Positions 50,034 through 62,400 of a DNA stretch of 64,000 nt are shown here, in pieces. Origin of the DNA: Campylorhamphus procurvoides (taxonomy: Eukaryota; Chordata; Aves; Passeriformes; Dendrocolaptidae); NCBI GenBank assembly GCA_013396655.1, contig WBMV01005979.1, positions 551,744 through 615,743 on the forward strand, written 5' to 3'. Made by a program: the position numbers and the translations under genes. The notes under the pieces were generated by a model, which ran no database searches, was not told where the DNA came from, and saw only the letters and a list, made by a program, of their open reading frames with translations. Within the stretch, counting starts at the first letter, position 1. Each line of letters begins with the position of its first letter.

Positions 50034-52537
50034 AGATTCATTAGATAGATGAATGAAAACAGGTGACTATCTGATTACTAATTGGTCCAAGAAGAGAAAC
50101 TGCTGAAGAAGTTAAATGAAATAAGTAAATTCATCACATTTATTTTACTTCTGAAATTCACCAAACTCTTGTATATTGTGATAGCTCAATTTTAATCTCT
50201 GTGGGTTTTTGTGTTTTGTTTTTTTTTTCAAATTAGAAACCAAAAGAGTGTGCCTAGTTCAAACAATGGGTACAGATTTTGTTGTAACTGGAGTTTTCAG
50301 GAATTTGGAACTAGAAGTAGAAACTCTGGCCGAAAGAGAATGTTATTAGTTTTATTAGTTTATTCCAACCTGAATAAATACTTAATAAAAGATGTATACC
50401 ACTCTTGAAAGGCCTTATCCTATTAGAAAAAAAGAATCCAATAACTGGAAAAAGAACTGATCAACACAGTCCCTGTATTTGTTGGGAAGTAAAATTAAGC
50501 TGAGGAGAAAACTTATGAATGTTTAATTGCTCAAAGGCTGATCCAAAAAGTATCACTAGATGAAGATTGGTAGGGTCTTTCTAATTTTAAGCTATTGGAA
50601 ATTTTTAGATTTTATATTGATACAGAAGTCAGAAAAGTATACAGGTTCAGGAAAATGTTTGAAATATCTTTTTTTGGAATTTCAAATGCAAATTTGACAG
50701 CCTGCCTTATAAATTTCAGATCTATATGTTGTTATATAGAATGAACATATTACTTGAAGTACACACTGTAATAAATAGTTTTGGTTCCAGAACTACATAA
50801 TACATTTGATCCTTTTACTTTCAGTTTCTGGCATCCGGAAGCAAAGTAACCATATAAAGTCTTTTATTGTCCACAGTAACTCACTTTATCTCTCTTGTTG
50901 AGGTTTTGAAGGAAATGACTGCATATAGTAGTGAACAAAAAACGGTTTTTAAGTAAAAATTTAAAGCTTCAAGATTACGATTTTGATACTTTTTTAGTTT
51001 GGAATATTAGCCTTTACCTTAAGTTAAAACTGAAATCCATAATTTATATTAAACTTTCATATTTCAAGTTAATGCATTATTGAATGTCTTGATTATTCAA
51101 AGGCCTTCAAAATATGGTCTTAATTGACTGACAGCACTCTAGCTCTGCTCTGCTCAGTTAAAACAAGTAACAGTCCAATGCAGGCATGCAAATGTAAGAT
51201 GGTGATTTAACTGTGCATTATGACTGCCAGACAAGGCAGGTTTAATTAGTGAGGTCGTTATGATATTTAACTGCAGTGTGAACAGAGAAGCACCTCTACA
51301 GACTTAGTGTCCCTGTTCGTTCATTTGCAGCTACTTCCTCATTCTAATAGAAAACACTAGGTGGAGGAAAGAAAGCAGACGGCATTGCTCCACCTGGCAA
51401 GATCCTGGCATCGTTTGAATGAGTTCCTGCACTGCCCCTGCAAGTTCCTCCTCAGTGACTGGAGCAGCAGGAATGAAAGCTTGAGAGGATAGGGAAAGTG
51501 AAGCAGCACAGTCAGCCCATAGAAGTAGGTTGCTCCATACCTTCCCAGCATTTGGTTGTGATCCCCACTGATCATCAGCAATCACTCCTCATCCTGTTGT
51601 CGTTCTAGCTATTAACATGAGCTTCAACATCAGTATTTTTGTGTAATCTGTGTGCTTTACTGCTAAAGTATTGTCATTCCAACAGCCCTAGGCCTCTGAC
51701 TGTTTCTGGAATTGAAGCAAGTTCTGAAGCAGTAACTTAATCCCTTTTGCCACTCTGAATCCCTTTGAGTATCAGTGTCACTTAGATGAAGGGGAGAGAT
51801 GATTGCTCCAGCTAACATCATGGGAATTACAGAATACTAAAGAAGCATGAAGCTAGGTTGAAGGAGCGGAGGGGTGTGTGAGCAAGGATGAAGAGAATTC
51901 TATTCTGGTGAAATTTGCAATGCTTTGCTTTGTGCCAAGAAGTTCTCTGTAATTTATGACTTTGTTGCAGGAAAAGGTCCTGCATTAATAGCAAGAAAAT
52001 ACATTTGTTTATCTCTGTTTGCATAGTATTAAATTATTAAGCTACCATTAGTAGCTTTTTTAAAAATGGAAATTATGCCTGGTTTCTCTAGATTGCATGG
52101 ATTTTACAGTAAACTAGCAGTATGGAAGAACAGTTGAATAGGCAGAAATTTTGCGGTCAATGCATATAGTAAACAAGGATGAAGTACAGAGTCAAAGAGG
52201 AAATGCTGTTTGTTCAGTTTGAATGACATATATAGGTAAGATTTTAGCTGAGTAAGCTTCTAGAAAGTGATGCATGTGCAAAAGGCAGTTTAAATGCTTG
52301 GCATGTTGCTTTAAAAAAACCCAAACCCAACCAAACCAAAAAACAACTAAACTTTCACCATGCATGTTTTCAGTCTTTCCTTTCTTCTTTAAGATTAGAA
52401 ATATTTGCCAAGATAAATTTATTTAGTTTTTTCAGGTTTAATTTCCTGAAATTATTCTAGGGGAAAAGCTGAAATAATCCCAGTCTAAACAGTGATGTTA
52501 TAATAAATCTGTTAATTTATAGAAAGGGTGGATTGCA

Positions 52538-52580
52538 TTTACAATCTTGCAAGATTTACATTCTTGCAAGAGAATGTAAA
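52538..52580. repeat. 17-bp tandem pair followed by a 10-bp hairpin
   Basis: TTTACAATCTTGCAAGA (52538-52554) and TTTACATTCTTGCAAGA (52555-52571) differ at one base. The second copy also forms a perfect stem: TTTACATTCT (52555-52564), loop TGCAAG, AGAATGTAAA (52571-52580). Confidence 0.93.
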
Positions 52581-53500
52581 CAATATTTAGCTTTTGTGCT
52601 ATGTTGTATGAGTTTCAAAATCTGCTAGATATTCTGCTTTATAAAGGGAAGTCCCATGCTAGAGTGCATTTTATGTGTCTTCGTTTCATTGTGGTAATAA
52701 TTATTGTGGCTTTCATATCCATTGCTTATTAGAGAGAAAACGTGGTTTGAGTTTAGGTGTATATCAACTATAATTTGTGTTTAACACACTGTAACTTTGA
52801 AACATAGGTAATTATTAGATGTTATATGGACAGGTTTCTGACCCAAACTGCAGCCTGAACATCATGAGTACTATGCTAGAGTTGTTCTGAAATTGATCTG
52901 TGTGCACACTTGCACATGCACACCAATCAAAACCGAAAAGGCTTCTGTTGAAGGCTTACTAACAAAAAGCATAGTATTAAAAAAAATGTGTAATAGTGCC
53001 ATCTGCTGACCCCTGTCATAACATAACTAATTTGTATGAGTGAACATTGGAAATGTCACTGCAGAGAAAATTAGAACACCAATCAGTTGACCTAAACTGA
53101 GGAATGAGCCAAATCTGTTGAGAGAAGTTTGAACTTATACTAATGTAATGAAAACCAAACCCAAATAAAACTAAGTGAATGTTGATCACAAGGACAATTT
53201 TCTTGGCAATTTTTTGTGTGTATGTTGACAAACAATGAAATTTCACAATAAATTAAGTTCAAGCTGATGCTTTCTTGCTGTTCAGAATTGTTTCTGACTT
53301 TGTTGTGGCAGTCCACATTAAGAGTTTTGCTGTCATGTGGTGAAACATGCATCTAGAAAATTCATCCAGCATGAGGGCATATAGAAATTTTTGGCTAGAG
53401 AGAAGCTCGTAAGACTGTTGTTTCAGTGGCAGTATATTCTTTGACTATCTGAAGTTGGTCACACGGCTGTCTTTACTAGAGTCATTTGAATCATTTGAAG

Positions 53501-53964
53501 CAACATAAGAAGTCTGTGAACCTGTTGTAGTGGGTCCCGAAGAGGGTTATGATGATGATCAGAGGGCTGGAGCACCTGTCCTGTGAAGACTGGCTGAGAG
53601 AGTTAGGCTTATTCAGCCTGGAGAAAAGAAGGCTTCAGGGAGACCTTCCAGTACTTAAAGGCATTTACAAGACATCTGGAAAGGGTCTTTTTACAAGGGC
53701 ATATAGTGATAGGACAAGGGGGAATGGCTTTAAACTCAAAAAGGGTTGGTTTAGATTGGATATGAGAAAGGAAATATTTACTGTGTAAGCGGTGAGACTC
53801 TGGTACCGGTTGCCCAGAGAGTTACCCCATCCATGGAAGTGTTCGAGGCCAGGGTGGATGGGGCTTAAAACAACCTGGTCTAGTGAAAGGTGTCCCTGCC
53901 CATGGCAGGAGGTTGGAACTAGATGACTTTTAAGGTCCTCTCCGACCCAAACAATTCTATGATC
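53501..53964 (+). mobile_element. CR1 3'-end copy, sense, well preserved
   Basis: It starts CAACATAAGAAGTCTGTGAA and passes GATGATCAGAGGGCTGGAGC, CAGCCTGGAGAAAAGAAGGC, GATAGGACAAGGGGGAATGG, AAGTGTTCGAGGCCAGGGTGG and CAACCTGGTCTAGTGAAAGG. It ends GGAACTAGATGACTTTTAAG and CAATTCTATGATCATT. It is the same 3' type as the copy at 1670-2428 but lacks that copy's internal deletion. Probably one of the younger insertions here, judging by its intact tail. Confidence 0.92.
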
Positions 53965-54770
53965 ATTAACATCTGTCATATTACCTCTGTCCTGCTTCTA
54001 TCCTGAGCAGCTTTCTACTGAGTTTTCATTGTAGCACACCTGTTCCTAAAGGAACTTCATGTAAAGATTGCTCTCAATAACAGTTATATAGAAATACACT
54101 TACCACTTGGGTTGAGTTGAGGAATAAGCTGGAGAGGGCTTTTAAAGTAATTGGGTGCAGCATCTAAAAGAGCAGAGATCTTGGAACTGAAGATTACTTC
54201 AGTAGATTGTTTCAAAGTCCTGAAAACTGACTACAAGGCTGTATAGTGAAGATTACTGTAGGTCTGTTTTGTACATGTTTGAAAGGACAGGCAATATTCA
54301 GTATTAGGTAACTTATTTGTATTATTGTTTTTACTCAACATAGAGCAATAAAGGGTTATAGCTGCTCAATTTCATGTCATTAGAAAAGCTTTAAAGAGAA
54401 AATTATAGTAGCCCGAGCTGATCTTCATTTATATTGCACCATAGTAAAACAAAGGCACAAAACCAGTGGAGTGCTATAATACTCTTAAAATAGTGAGAGA
54501 AGTAGCTGACAACCTTCTTAATTTTTAAGATTTTTTTTCAGAAAATTCATGACAAGAATTTTCACAAAATCATTTTGTATATGAAAACCAGAATCTTTAC
54601 TATATCAGTAACTACTGCATTTGAACAATACCCATTTATTTTGTTACTGGTTTCATGGCTATTCCTTGTATTACAAACATAAGAGGTTTTTAAGTTTTAT
54701 TTTTAATTTGCATACTTCAAACTTTGGGTCTTAGATTCTATGTGAACAAGTCAAAGAATTGTCATACATT
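53965..54770. other. AT-rich intron, nothing recognised
   Basis: Spacer of about 0.8 kb between two CR1 pieces. No exon, repeat or clear structure was seen. Confidence 0.5.
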
Positions 54771-55195
54771 TGCCTCCTTTCTTCAAGAAAGGCAAGAAGG
54801 ATCCAGAGATCTACAGCCTCATCTCAGGCCCTGGGAAGGTGACATAACAGCTAATCCTGGAAACCATTTCTAGGCACATGAAGGATGAGAAAATCATCAG
54901 GAGTAGTCAGCATGGCTTGACCAAGGGGAAGTCATGCTTGACCAGCCCAATAACATTCTATGATGAAGTCACTAGCTTGGTAGGTGAGTGGAGAGCAGTG
55001 GATATTGTCTGTACCTGAACTTCACTGAGGCTTTCAACACTGTCTCCTGCAAGATTCTTGTAGAAAAGCTGCTGATATGCAGACTGGATGAGAAAAGAGT
55101 GAGGTGGCTTGAAACCTTGTTGAATGGCTGGGCCCATAGTGGTGTTCCATGGCTTGCAGTCTAGCTGAAGGCCAGTCGCCACCAGTGCACCAGGG
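54771..55195 (+). mobile_element. CR1 internal fragment (RT domain, no 3' end), sense
   Basis: It begins with codons reading PPFFKKGKKDPE, the conserved start of the CR1 RT region. Then come GTCAGCATGGCTTGACCAAGG, the A-motif as NFTEAFNTVS in place of DFSKAFDTVS, and a tail near GGCCAGTCGCCACCAGTGCA. The rest of the RT and the 3' UTR are missing. CR1 copies normally lose the 5' end, not the 3' end, so this copy has suffered a secondary deletion. Confidence 0.82.
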
Positions 55196-58100
55196 TGAAA
55201 AGTTGCAAAATGTCAGTGAAGGCCAGTTGTCTTCATGGCTGTGTCTCTGCTGTCCCTGCCATTACTGAACACCTATTGATAAAAATCTACATGTGATAAA
55301 CTGAATAGTTCTTTGGATTTTCACTGACAGCAAAAATTAACAAAACCTCAGCATATATTTGATTTACATGGAGGTTTTGTGGTAAGGCCTTAGCTTCCAA
55401 GTGAAGGCTAGTCAGAATCATTATAGGAAATAATAATTTCCTTATCTTCACAATACCTATCTGAAAGGACAGTCTAATGGGAGTTTTAAAAGTGTCTTTT
55501 GGGTTTTTTTTTTGGTTTGGTTGGGTTTTGTTTTTTTTTTTTTAAATTTCTTGTATTTTTGACAGCAGTAAGCTCAGTCTTCTGGAGATAAAAATGTACT
55601 GAGCTGTGGCTCCCAGTACATGTGTTGGGAAGAAAGACCTGAAAGACTGATGCTCTTCAGTATTTGGGGGGAGGCGGTGTGGGTATTTAGAGGGCTTCCT
55701 TTTGTAGTGCTTTCTGTAATGGTAATTGTTTGATATTTGCTTTGTAATTTGTGTTTCACTTTGGCCTGTAGCTCTGGTACCACTGCCTCTCACTTTCAGG
55801 TTTGCCTTTCTCTGCACTTCATTTTCAGTTATAATTCTTTGTTGTTGCTAGGGGAATCTGGGACTGTAGTTCTTGCTGTTTTACTGTCTTACAATGGGTG
55901 TAAGTGCTTGCAGCACAGTAGGTTTTCCAAGTTATTTACTTTTACTCTCCAGTGAATTTCTAGGTGTAGTAACTTAATTTACCTGTCTTGTAAAATCCAA
56001 TAGCTAGAAATGTAAGCTTTCCATGAATTACTACATTACACATTTTTAAAGATACTTCTTTTTTGAACAGAATCTTAATGGTTATGAATGTATTTCATAT
56101 ATAAAGATGGGAGATAAGTTTAATGTTGTGTTTTTCAAGTATTTTTTAACATGGGGCTCTGTGTGTGGGGTTCTTCAGTGTTAACTGAGATGAGATGCCT
56201 TAAGGGAATTGCATCAGAACACCAAGGGATTTCACAGTTACTTAGCTTAAAGAATGGTGTAAACCTCATTGCTTCCAAGTCTTTCAAATGTTTATTTTTG
56301 TGATCATTATTCTATTACGTGTAGCAGAATGTTTCTAAACTTGTATTGTTTGAGGTAAAAGAAAGCAGCATAAAATGAAGAAAAAATAGGGAAGGGCAAG
56401 GATTGTACTGCTTCTGGTTTGTTGTATGTTTGGTTTTTTTCTTGTCTATTGCACAGTTTCCAGGTACTTGTCACTAAATCTACCCAAAGAGCTTTAGGCC
56501 TAAATAGTTTTACCACTGCCTGGTATGCCAGAAATATGAGAAGAGGGCTGCTCATGGATGGTAGAATGTGAAAACAATTGGGTTAGCTACCAATATCTAT
56601 TGCCTAATGCCTTCACCATTGTCATGCTTTGGTTGGATGGCCTTGCCTACTCATTGAATTGGCTGTAGAGTTTGCTGGTGAAATATAGAACATAGATTTT
56701 TTGTGATATTAAAAATGAAAGATAATCTCCATATATATTTTTTCCCAAATATCTTGTATTTCACAAGGGCTCATCAGCTGCTGTGTAGACCTTCCAAAAG
56801 ACTCAGACTAACTGATTGATGAAATTTGCACTACCATTCCATGGTTTGTGTGGAATAGCAATCATTTTATTGATGCAGGGACTCCTTAAGGCACTATTAT
56901 AGGAATATATGTTAAGAAACTTTTCATGCGCATGGTTCCCAGATGTATAGTTTTTTATAGAAGAAAAGGACAAAATCTCAAAAATCTTATGAATAAGTGT
57001 GTTCTACCTTGAGGGAATCTTCTTCTGTTTCTTTAAATAATTTCTTAGAATAAATGCCTGGTTCCTCACTAACAGGGTAGGCTAAGCAAAAGCTTTTCCA
57101 ATATATTTTAAATCTCAAAAAAACCCACAGTATTACTTTTCCTTTTTCGATATGGAAAATGTACTGAAGTTAAATGAAATTCTAATAGTTGACTCCAAAA
57201 TCTGTTTAATGCAAACACTTAGCAACTAATATTTCTAATAAAAAGCTACAGTAATATATTTCCATTGCAGAGTCAAAAATGATTGATGGTTTAACAATAA
57301 AAATTCTTTCATCCTTGCGGTGTTTCCAGATCATTTAAAAATTATTACAAAGGCAATATTTCTAATAATTTTGTTTAGTAATGCATGACCATGTCTTTAT
57401 GTACGGTTGTGTTACCTGTGAAAATCTGTGGAGTGCATAAAAATTTTCATTCTTTCAGCATCGTGTGCACACAGAGAAGGGAGTCAAAAGGCAGCCAGCT
57501 GGGCCTGGGCAAAAGGCACATTGTGTATCTCTGGTTGCATTACAGCAAGGTCGTTTGGAACAGGCATGGAGCAGTGAGACACAAAAGTCTGTGGGATACT
57601 AGAGGCTCTTTTGTTAATGCTTAATAAGCGTAATGCAAGGGCAGCTGACAGTGGAAGCAGGTGGAAATGCTGGCAGTAATTACAAATACAGATTTGAGAA
57701 CTGCCATTGTAAAAGTAAGTGAATAAATTAAGAACATGAGTGTTTTACTTTATATCTTTTAACATGAGCTTTTAAAAGTCTACTATAAATAGAGGGAATG
57801 CTAAAACAACAAATCTTTATGTCCTTCAACTGAAGTCACTTAGTATTCTAGCATCTGTGTAAGCAGTGTTGAGTCATGCTTTGCAGTTCTATATGGAACA
57901 CGTGCGGTTTGACTATACAGTAATTTACAAATTCCTAGCAAATACACCACAGATAAGGCAAATCTATATAAAACTTTATAAAAAGTACAGCTGGGTTTTA
58001 TATCTGAAAACTCGTCTATTAATTACTTAAATAAAACAAGAAATGAGACTAAATAGTTAAATCTTTTTACCAAGAGTTTCCGTCATCAGCAGTCTAAACT

Positions 58101-58784
58101 GTCTTTTGATGCAAAAATCATTTACTTTATTATGACATTTCTCTAAATAAAATAGAATGTTTATGTAATGGTAACTGAAAATAGAGTTTTAGACAGGATT
58201 ATGAGATTCTCTATAATAAGATAATGAAGATAAAAAGTAATGATCTCTGAGTTCTGGTTCTCTGGGCATGTCTCTGCAAACAGTCATGGTACTTTTTCTA
58301 CCCTTCTTCCTTAATTTGTATATTAGCTTCAGATAACGTTCTCACTTTGTACCATGATTTGATTTGCTTTCTCCTCCAAGTATTATATCTCTAATGCAGA
58401 AAAAGTGTTTGAGGTCAGGTAAACCAGTTTGCATAGAGGGATTGCCTCGAGTCCTTTTCCCATTAATGAACCACACCTTCAAATCGGTTCCTGCATGCTG
58501 ATTTACAGTTAGTATGAAAACAGATCATGCACTGCTGAGATTTAAAATATTAGTAAGACAATCTTTCTTATAGTTAAAAAATCAAAGCCTTAGGTGTATG
58601 TTGCACCTTCTGATCTGGTGTTTTCTTTTCTTACCCTGGGTAAATGGCATTGCTCTGCTTGTCTCATTAGGTGTCATGAGCAAAACAACCTTTACTTGGG
58701 GATTTTTTACTTAATTTATTGCCTGTTAACACAACTTTTGATTACTATTTTGAGTGTCGAGGAGTACTAAATAATCAAACAGAC
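55196..58784. other. AT-rich intron with T-rich tracts, no gene seen
   Basis: No exon was recognised. A T/G-rich tract (G then T runs) lies at 55501-55545. A slightly GC-richer patch at about 57455-57660 was examined and matched no repeat or protein family that I know. Confidence 0.5.
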
Positions 58785-59410
58785 CAGTGCTTTCTTCCAC
58801 CTGTCCTGGGCTGGAGGCAAGCTGAATATCTGTCCTCCCTCCAGCCCCAGCTTGCCCTGCTGTCACTCTGTGATTCTCGGTTCATCCCAGCTCCTCTGGC
58901 AGGCTATGGGTAGCACAGTTGGGGTCATTTGCATTGCATTTCATGTCTAACACTTGGTGCTTCTCAGTGTTCTCTGCTGCACTTTGCTCACTTGTTTTTT
59001 CCTGCAGGTCTTTGCTTATTAATAGTTCTCCCCTGCCACACAGGGCTTCCTCAGGCTTTCCTCTGACAGGCTTTTCCTCAGTGGCAGTCCCCTGGCATGT
59101 TGCTGCCCTGGCAGTTGTCACCTGTAGCTACTGTCCCTCGGGGATGCACACGCCTGCTGTAGTGAGCTGTTCCTCATCCCAAGATCATGTTGGTGTCCCC
59201 TGCCCTTGGGCTTACACACACCTGAGCACAAGGTCAGCATGCTGCTCAGAGGGGTTGCTGTTTTGGAGTGTGACAGGCTACTCACAGTGGTTTTAGGGCC
59301 AGCCAGAAATGAGAGTGACTACCCTAGGGCAGTTCACATCCACTGCCACACAAGGCCTTGCCTTCTGATACCAAAACTCTCCCAGTGACAGCCTGTACAA
59401 GCAGTGTTTG
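58785..59410. other. GC-richer block of unknown origin
   Basis: About 0.6 kb with clearly higher GC than its surroundings. The + strand is open over 58919-59296 (125 codons); the product is rich in Ser, Cys and hydrophobic residues with no recognisable domain, and the - strand also has an open frame at 58882-59121. The beginning TGTCCTGGGCTGGAGGCAAG has the TG start of an LTR, but no paired CA end or target duplication was identified. It may be an unrecognised LTR fragment, a conserved non-coding element or a non-coding exon. Confidence 0.4.
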
Positions 59411-62400
59411 TCTATAGAGTTTCTGTGTCATTTATTTTGGAAGCTAAGGATGAGAGGAGGAAGTGTAGGAGTAAATGGGGAAGCCTGAGGCCCATACTTG
59501 TACGAACACTGTGTGAATTAATCAGTGTTTCAGTACATGCCTCCAGCAACTTACCAGGTAAATACGTTACTTTAACTTCTAGGGTCTGTCAGAAACCGGA
59601 GAATTTTGTCTGTCACCTGGAATCCATATTTATGCACTTTGATTTTATTGGGCTTCAGAAAAGCTCTGTGCTTGTGTCATGACAAATGTTGTCCTGTTAG
59701 ACTTCTGCTTATGACCTTTTAGACAGCTGCTTCTCGCCATCATGTCCTACACCACTTCACTTTTGTGCCCTAAGACCCATGTAAGCAACAGCTCTATCAA
59801 ACGCTGCTTGGTGCCACCATGGTTCTTCTTGACCTTTCTTAATTCTGGGTAGTGTTAAATTTAGAGGATGCTTTTGACTGAATTAGGACACCTCCAGGTT
59901 AAGCTACTGTATTTCTGCAGTAGAGCTTGTGTCCTAAAGGGCTTAACTGAGAGAGGTCCAGTCCTCCGGAGTTAATACCAGGTAAGAGTAGCTGGTTAAG
60001 GACTGAGGATTTTGGCAACCTTCCTCCCTCAGAAGAAAGGGATTATTTTGTTTACTTTTGTATTTCTGTGGGCTATTTTGGTTCTCCCCTGCCATATTAT
60101 TGCATATGACCTCCCTGTATTTTTGTTTCAGAATACGCCACTGTTTAATACTGATTCTGGCACTGCAATGGTGATAAAATTATTTATGTCCCAACTTGTG
60201 GGAGTACTTTAACAAAAAAAGCCCCAAATCCAGACTTTGCTGCAGAATGTGTAAAGACTTGTAACAGCAAGCATAGCGGAAACAATGTTCATTAATACAG
60301 TAGCAACTCTAGGACTGGCAATGTTTCTGTTTTGAGTGTATAACATAGTTTTATGATACTTCATTGTATTTTGTTTGTCTGTGCCTATTTTGTCTGTTGT
60401 CAGTTTTGTGACAGTTCAGGCTCCAACCTTGAAAGCTGAGTGTGCTGGCATTCAAAGCTAAGAGCTATGAAAACCCTGATGTACTGATTTCTTGCTTGGA
60501 TGATGTGTGTTAGTTATACTTAAATGCAAATCGTATGGGGAAGAATCAGTCCCATTTTCTAAATAAAATCTTTCTTAAACTCAGGGAATTAGAAGTGAAT
60601 CTTGGAGGACTCTTATTTTTTGTGTATCTGTTTACTTTTTAAAAGAAAAAGTCTGCTCATGATAACAATCTATGTGTTCCAAATATATCAGTGCTCTGCA
60701 GGGTGAGATGCTGCATATGTTTATAGATTCTTATCTAATGGAAAAGCATGAACAAGCTATAAACCCATCTAGGTTGCAATTAGTAACTCTGACAAATCTC
60801 CTAAATATAGTCCATATTTTTTCAGTCCTGATCAGATAGCAAATTAATAATTTACACAGTGGAGCATTTGCATCACAGAGATTACTTTGAGAACCTGTAG
60901 TGAATGTATAGGAGAAATAGCTTCCTGTAAAGCCACAACACTTCCTTTAGGTCATAAATTGCTGGGCTAGATAATTTTAGGTGATGGAGTCAAAGGCATG
61001 TATTGTGTTTTCATTCAAAATCCTAATAATTTCTTCTGTGGTAATTCTTGAGAACTCTCATGTTTTCATAGTGACATTGTAGACTAGAAGTAAGATTTAG
61101 CCTAATGTAAATTTATTTATTTATAGAAAGGTAAAAATAAGAATAAAGAAAAAAAAACGAAAAAGCTGTGTGCTGAAGGAATGGTCTAGACATAACCATT
61201 GTTCAGATAAGAGCTTGAGGATTTTTCTCTATATAGGGAATAAAAAGTAAATTTGCGAATAGGGAATGGCTAATGAAGGAGCACTTAGAAACCAATATAC
61301 CAGTAAAAGTTAGCATTAATATATAGGACAGTCCACATACTTCTTACTTGTGTTCCTTTGCATATTTTCATACATTGATTTTTCGTAAATTAGCTGTTAA
61401 ATAATTATGGTAATTTCAATGATTCTTATTCTGGTATGTCTTTAGAAAAACTCTTCCCAGTTCAACAAGTGAATGCAAAAAGAAAGCTATTTTAGTATTC
61501 AGTCAGAAAATAATAGAACTTTAAGTTAAAACATTGAATTTGATTTTATAAGCAAATTTTGAATACTATTATTTAGCTGTATTCACAGAGCAAAAAAAAC
61601 TTGTATAATTGAAGAAAAATGGGAGGATAATGTGCAGAAGAAAGAACAGTGAATTAGGAAGGAAGAAGATAAGAACATTTTTAAGTAGAAGCAAGGGGAG
61701 GAGAGACTGAAAAAGAGAATCTCCTTTATATCTTCGTTAAGATTCCATGTAAGAAAATTACTGGAGTCCCTTAACAATTTGGCACAATTAAATGGAATTA
61801 AGCCTTTGTATTTGCTGGGCTCAGATGAGTGAGGAACTCCAGGATGCAATTGTTTTTCTAAAGGACAAAACAAAAAAGTGTGATTGAGAGGGCTTTTTCA
61901 TGTTTATTTTCTTGGAAAATAACTTCAATGTTACTTAGGAGAATGAGTTTTTCAATATGCATTTGTTAATGTTTATTTGTTGTTAAAGAGATTATAAAGT
62001 TCTAAAAGTAAATGGCAGTTAGGTGTTTTCCAACTCTTCTTTTTCACTTTCTTCCCTCTGTTTTCTAATATTTGTTCATAAATTCTTTTAAAATGTATGC
62101 TTGTGTGCTCATGACAATTTCTCTGTAACAAGAAATATATCAAAAATTTTTAACTTTTTTTTAAAATTTTTGTTTCATTCCCTCATATGCCTAGAATGTC
62201 TAGAGCTTTTTTATTTTTTCCCCTTCTGTCTACTAGCCTTCAAAAGTAATTTGGTTTATATCTGTGAGAGAACATCTTGCAGGAACAGATATAAAGCTCT
62301 GTCAAATGAACTTATCAAAAAACATGAGGTGTGACTTGATTTGAAGCATTTAAGGGCTTCTTTGTGGTACGAGTTTCTATAATAAAAGTCTTGTTAATTT

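Larger units (their letters stand above)
43721..53500. other. Long AT-rich intron block, few recognisable elements
   Basis: Nearly 10 kb without a clear transposon or exon. It contains a T18 run at 44934-44951, a T/G-rich tract at 46345-46410, an exact 20-bp palindrome at 50014-50033, a slightly GC-richer patch with two overlapping - strand frames at 51331-51585 (unrecognised), and a tandem 17-mer with hairpin at 52538-52580. Confidence 0.5.

Noticed and set aside
51331..51585. Two overlapping - strand frames in a slightly GC-richer patch
   Set aside because: No recognisable protein; the patch is small and lacks LTR or CR1 landmarks. Kept only as a note in the intron segment.
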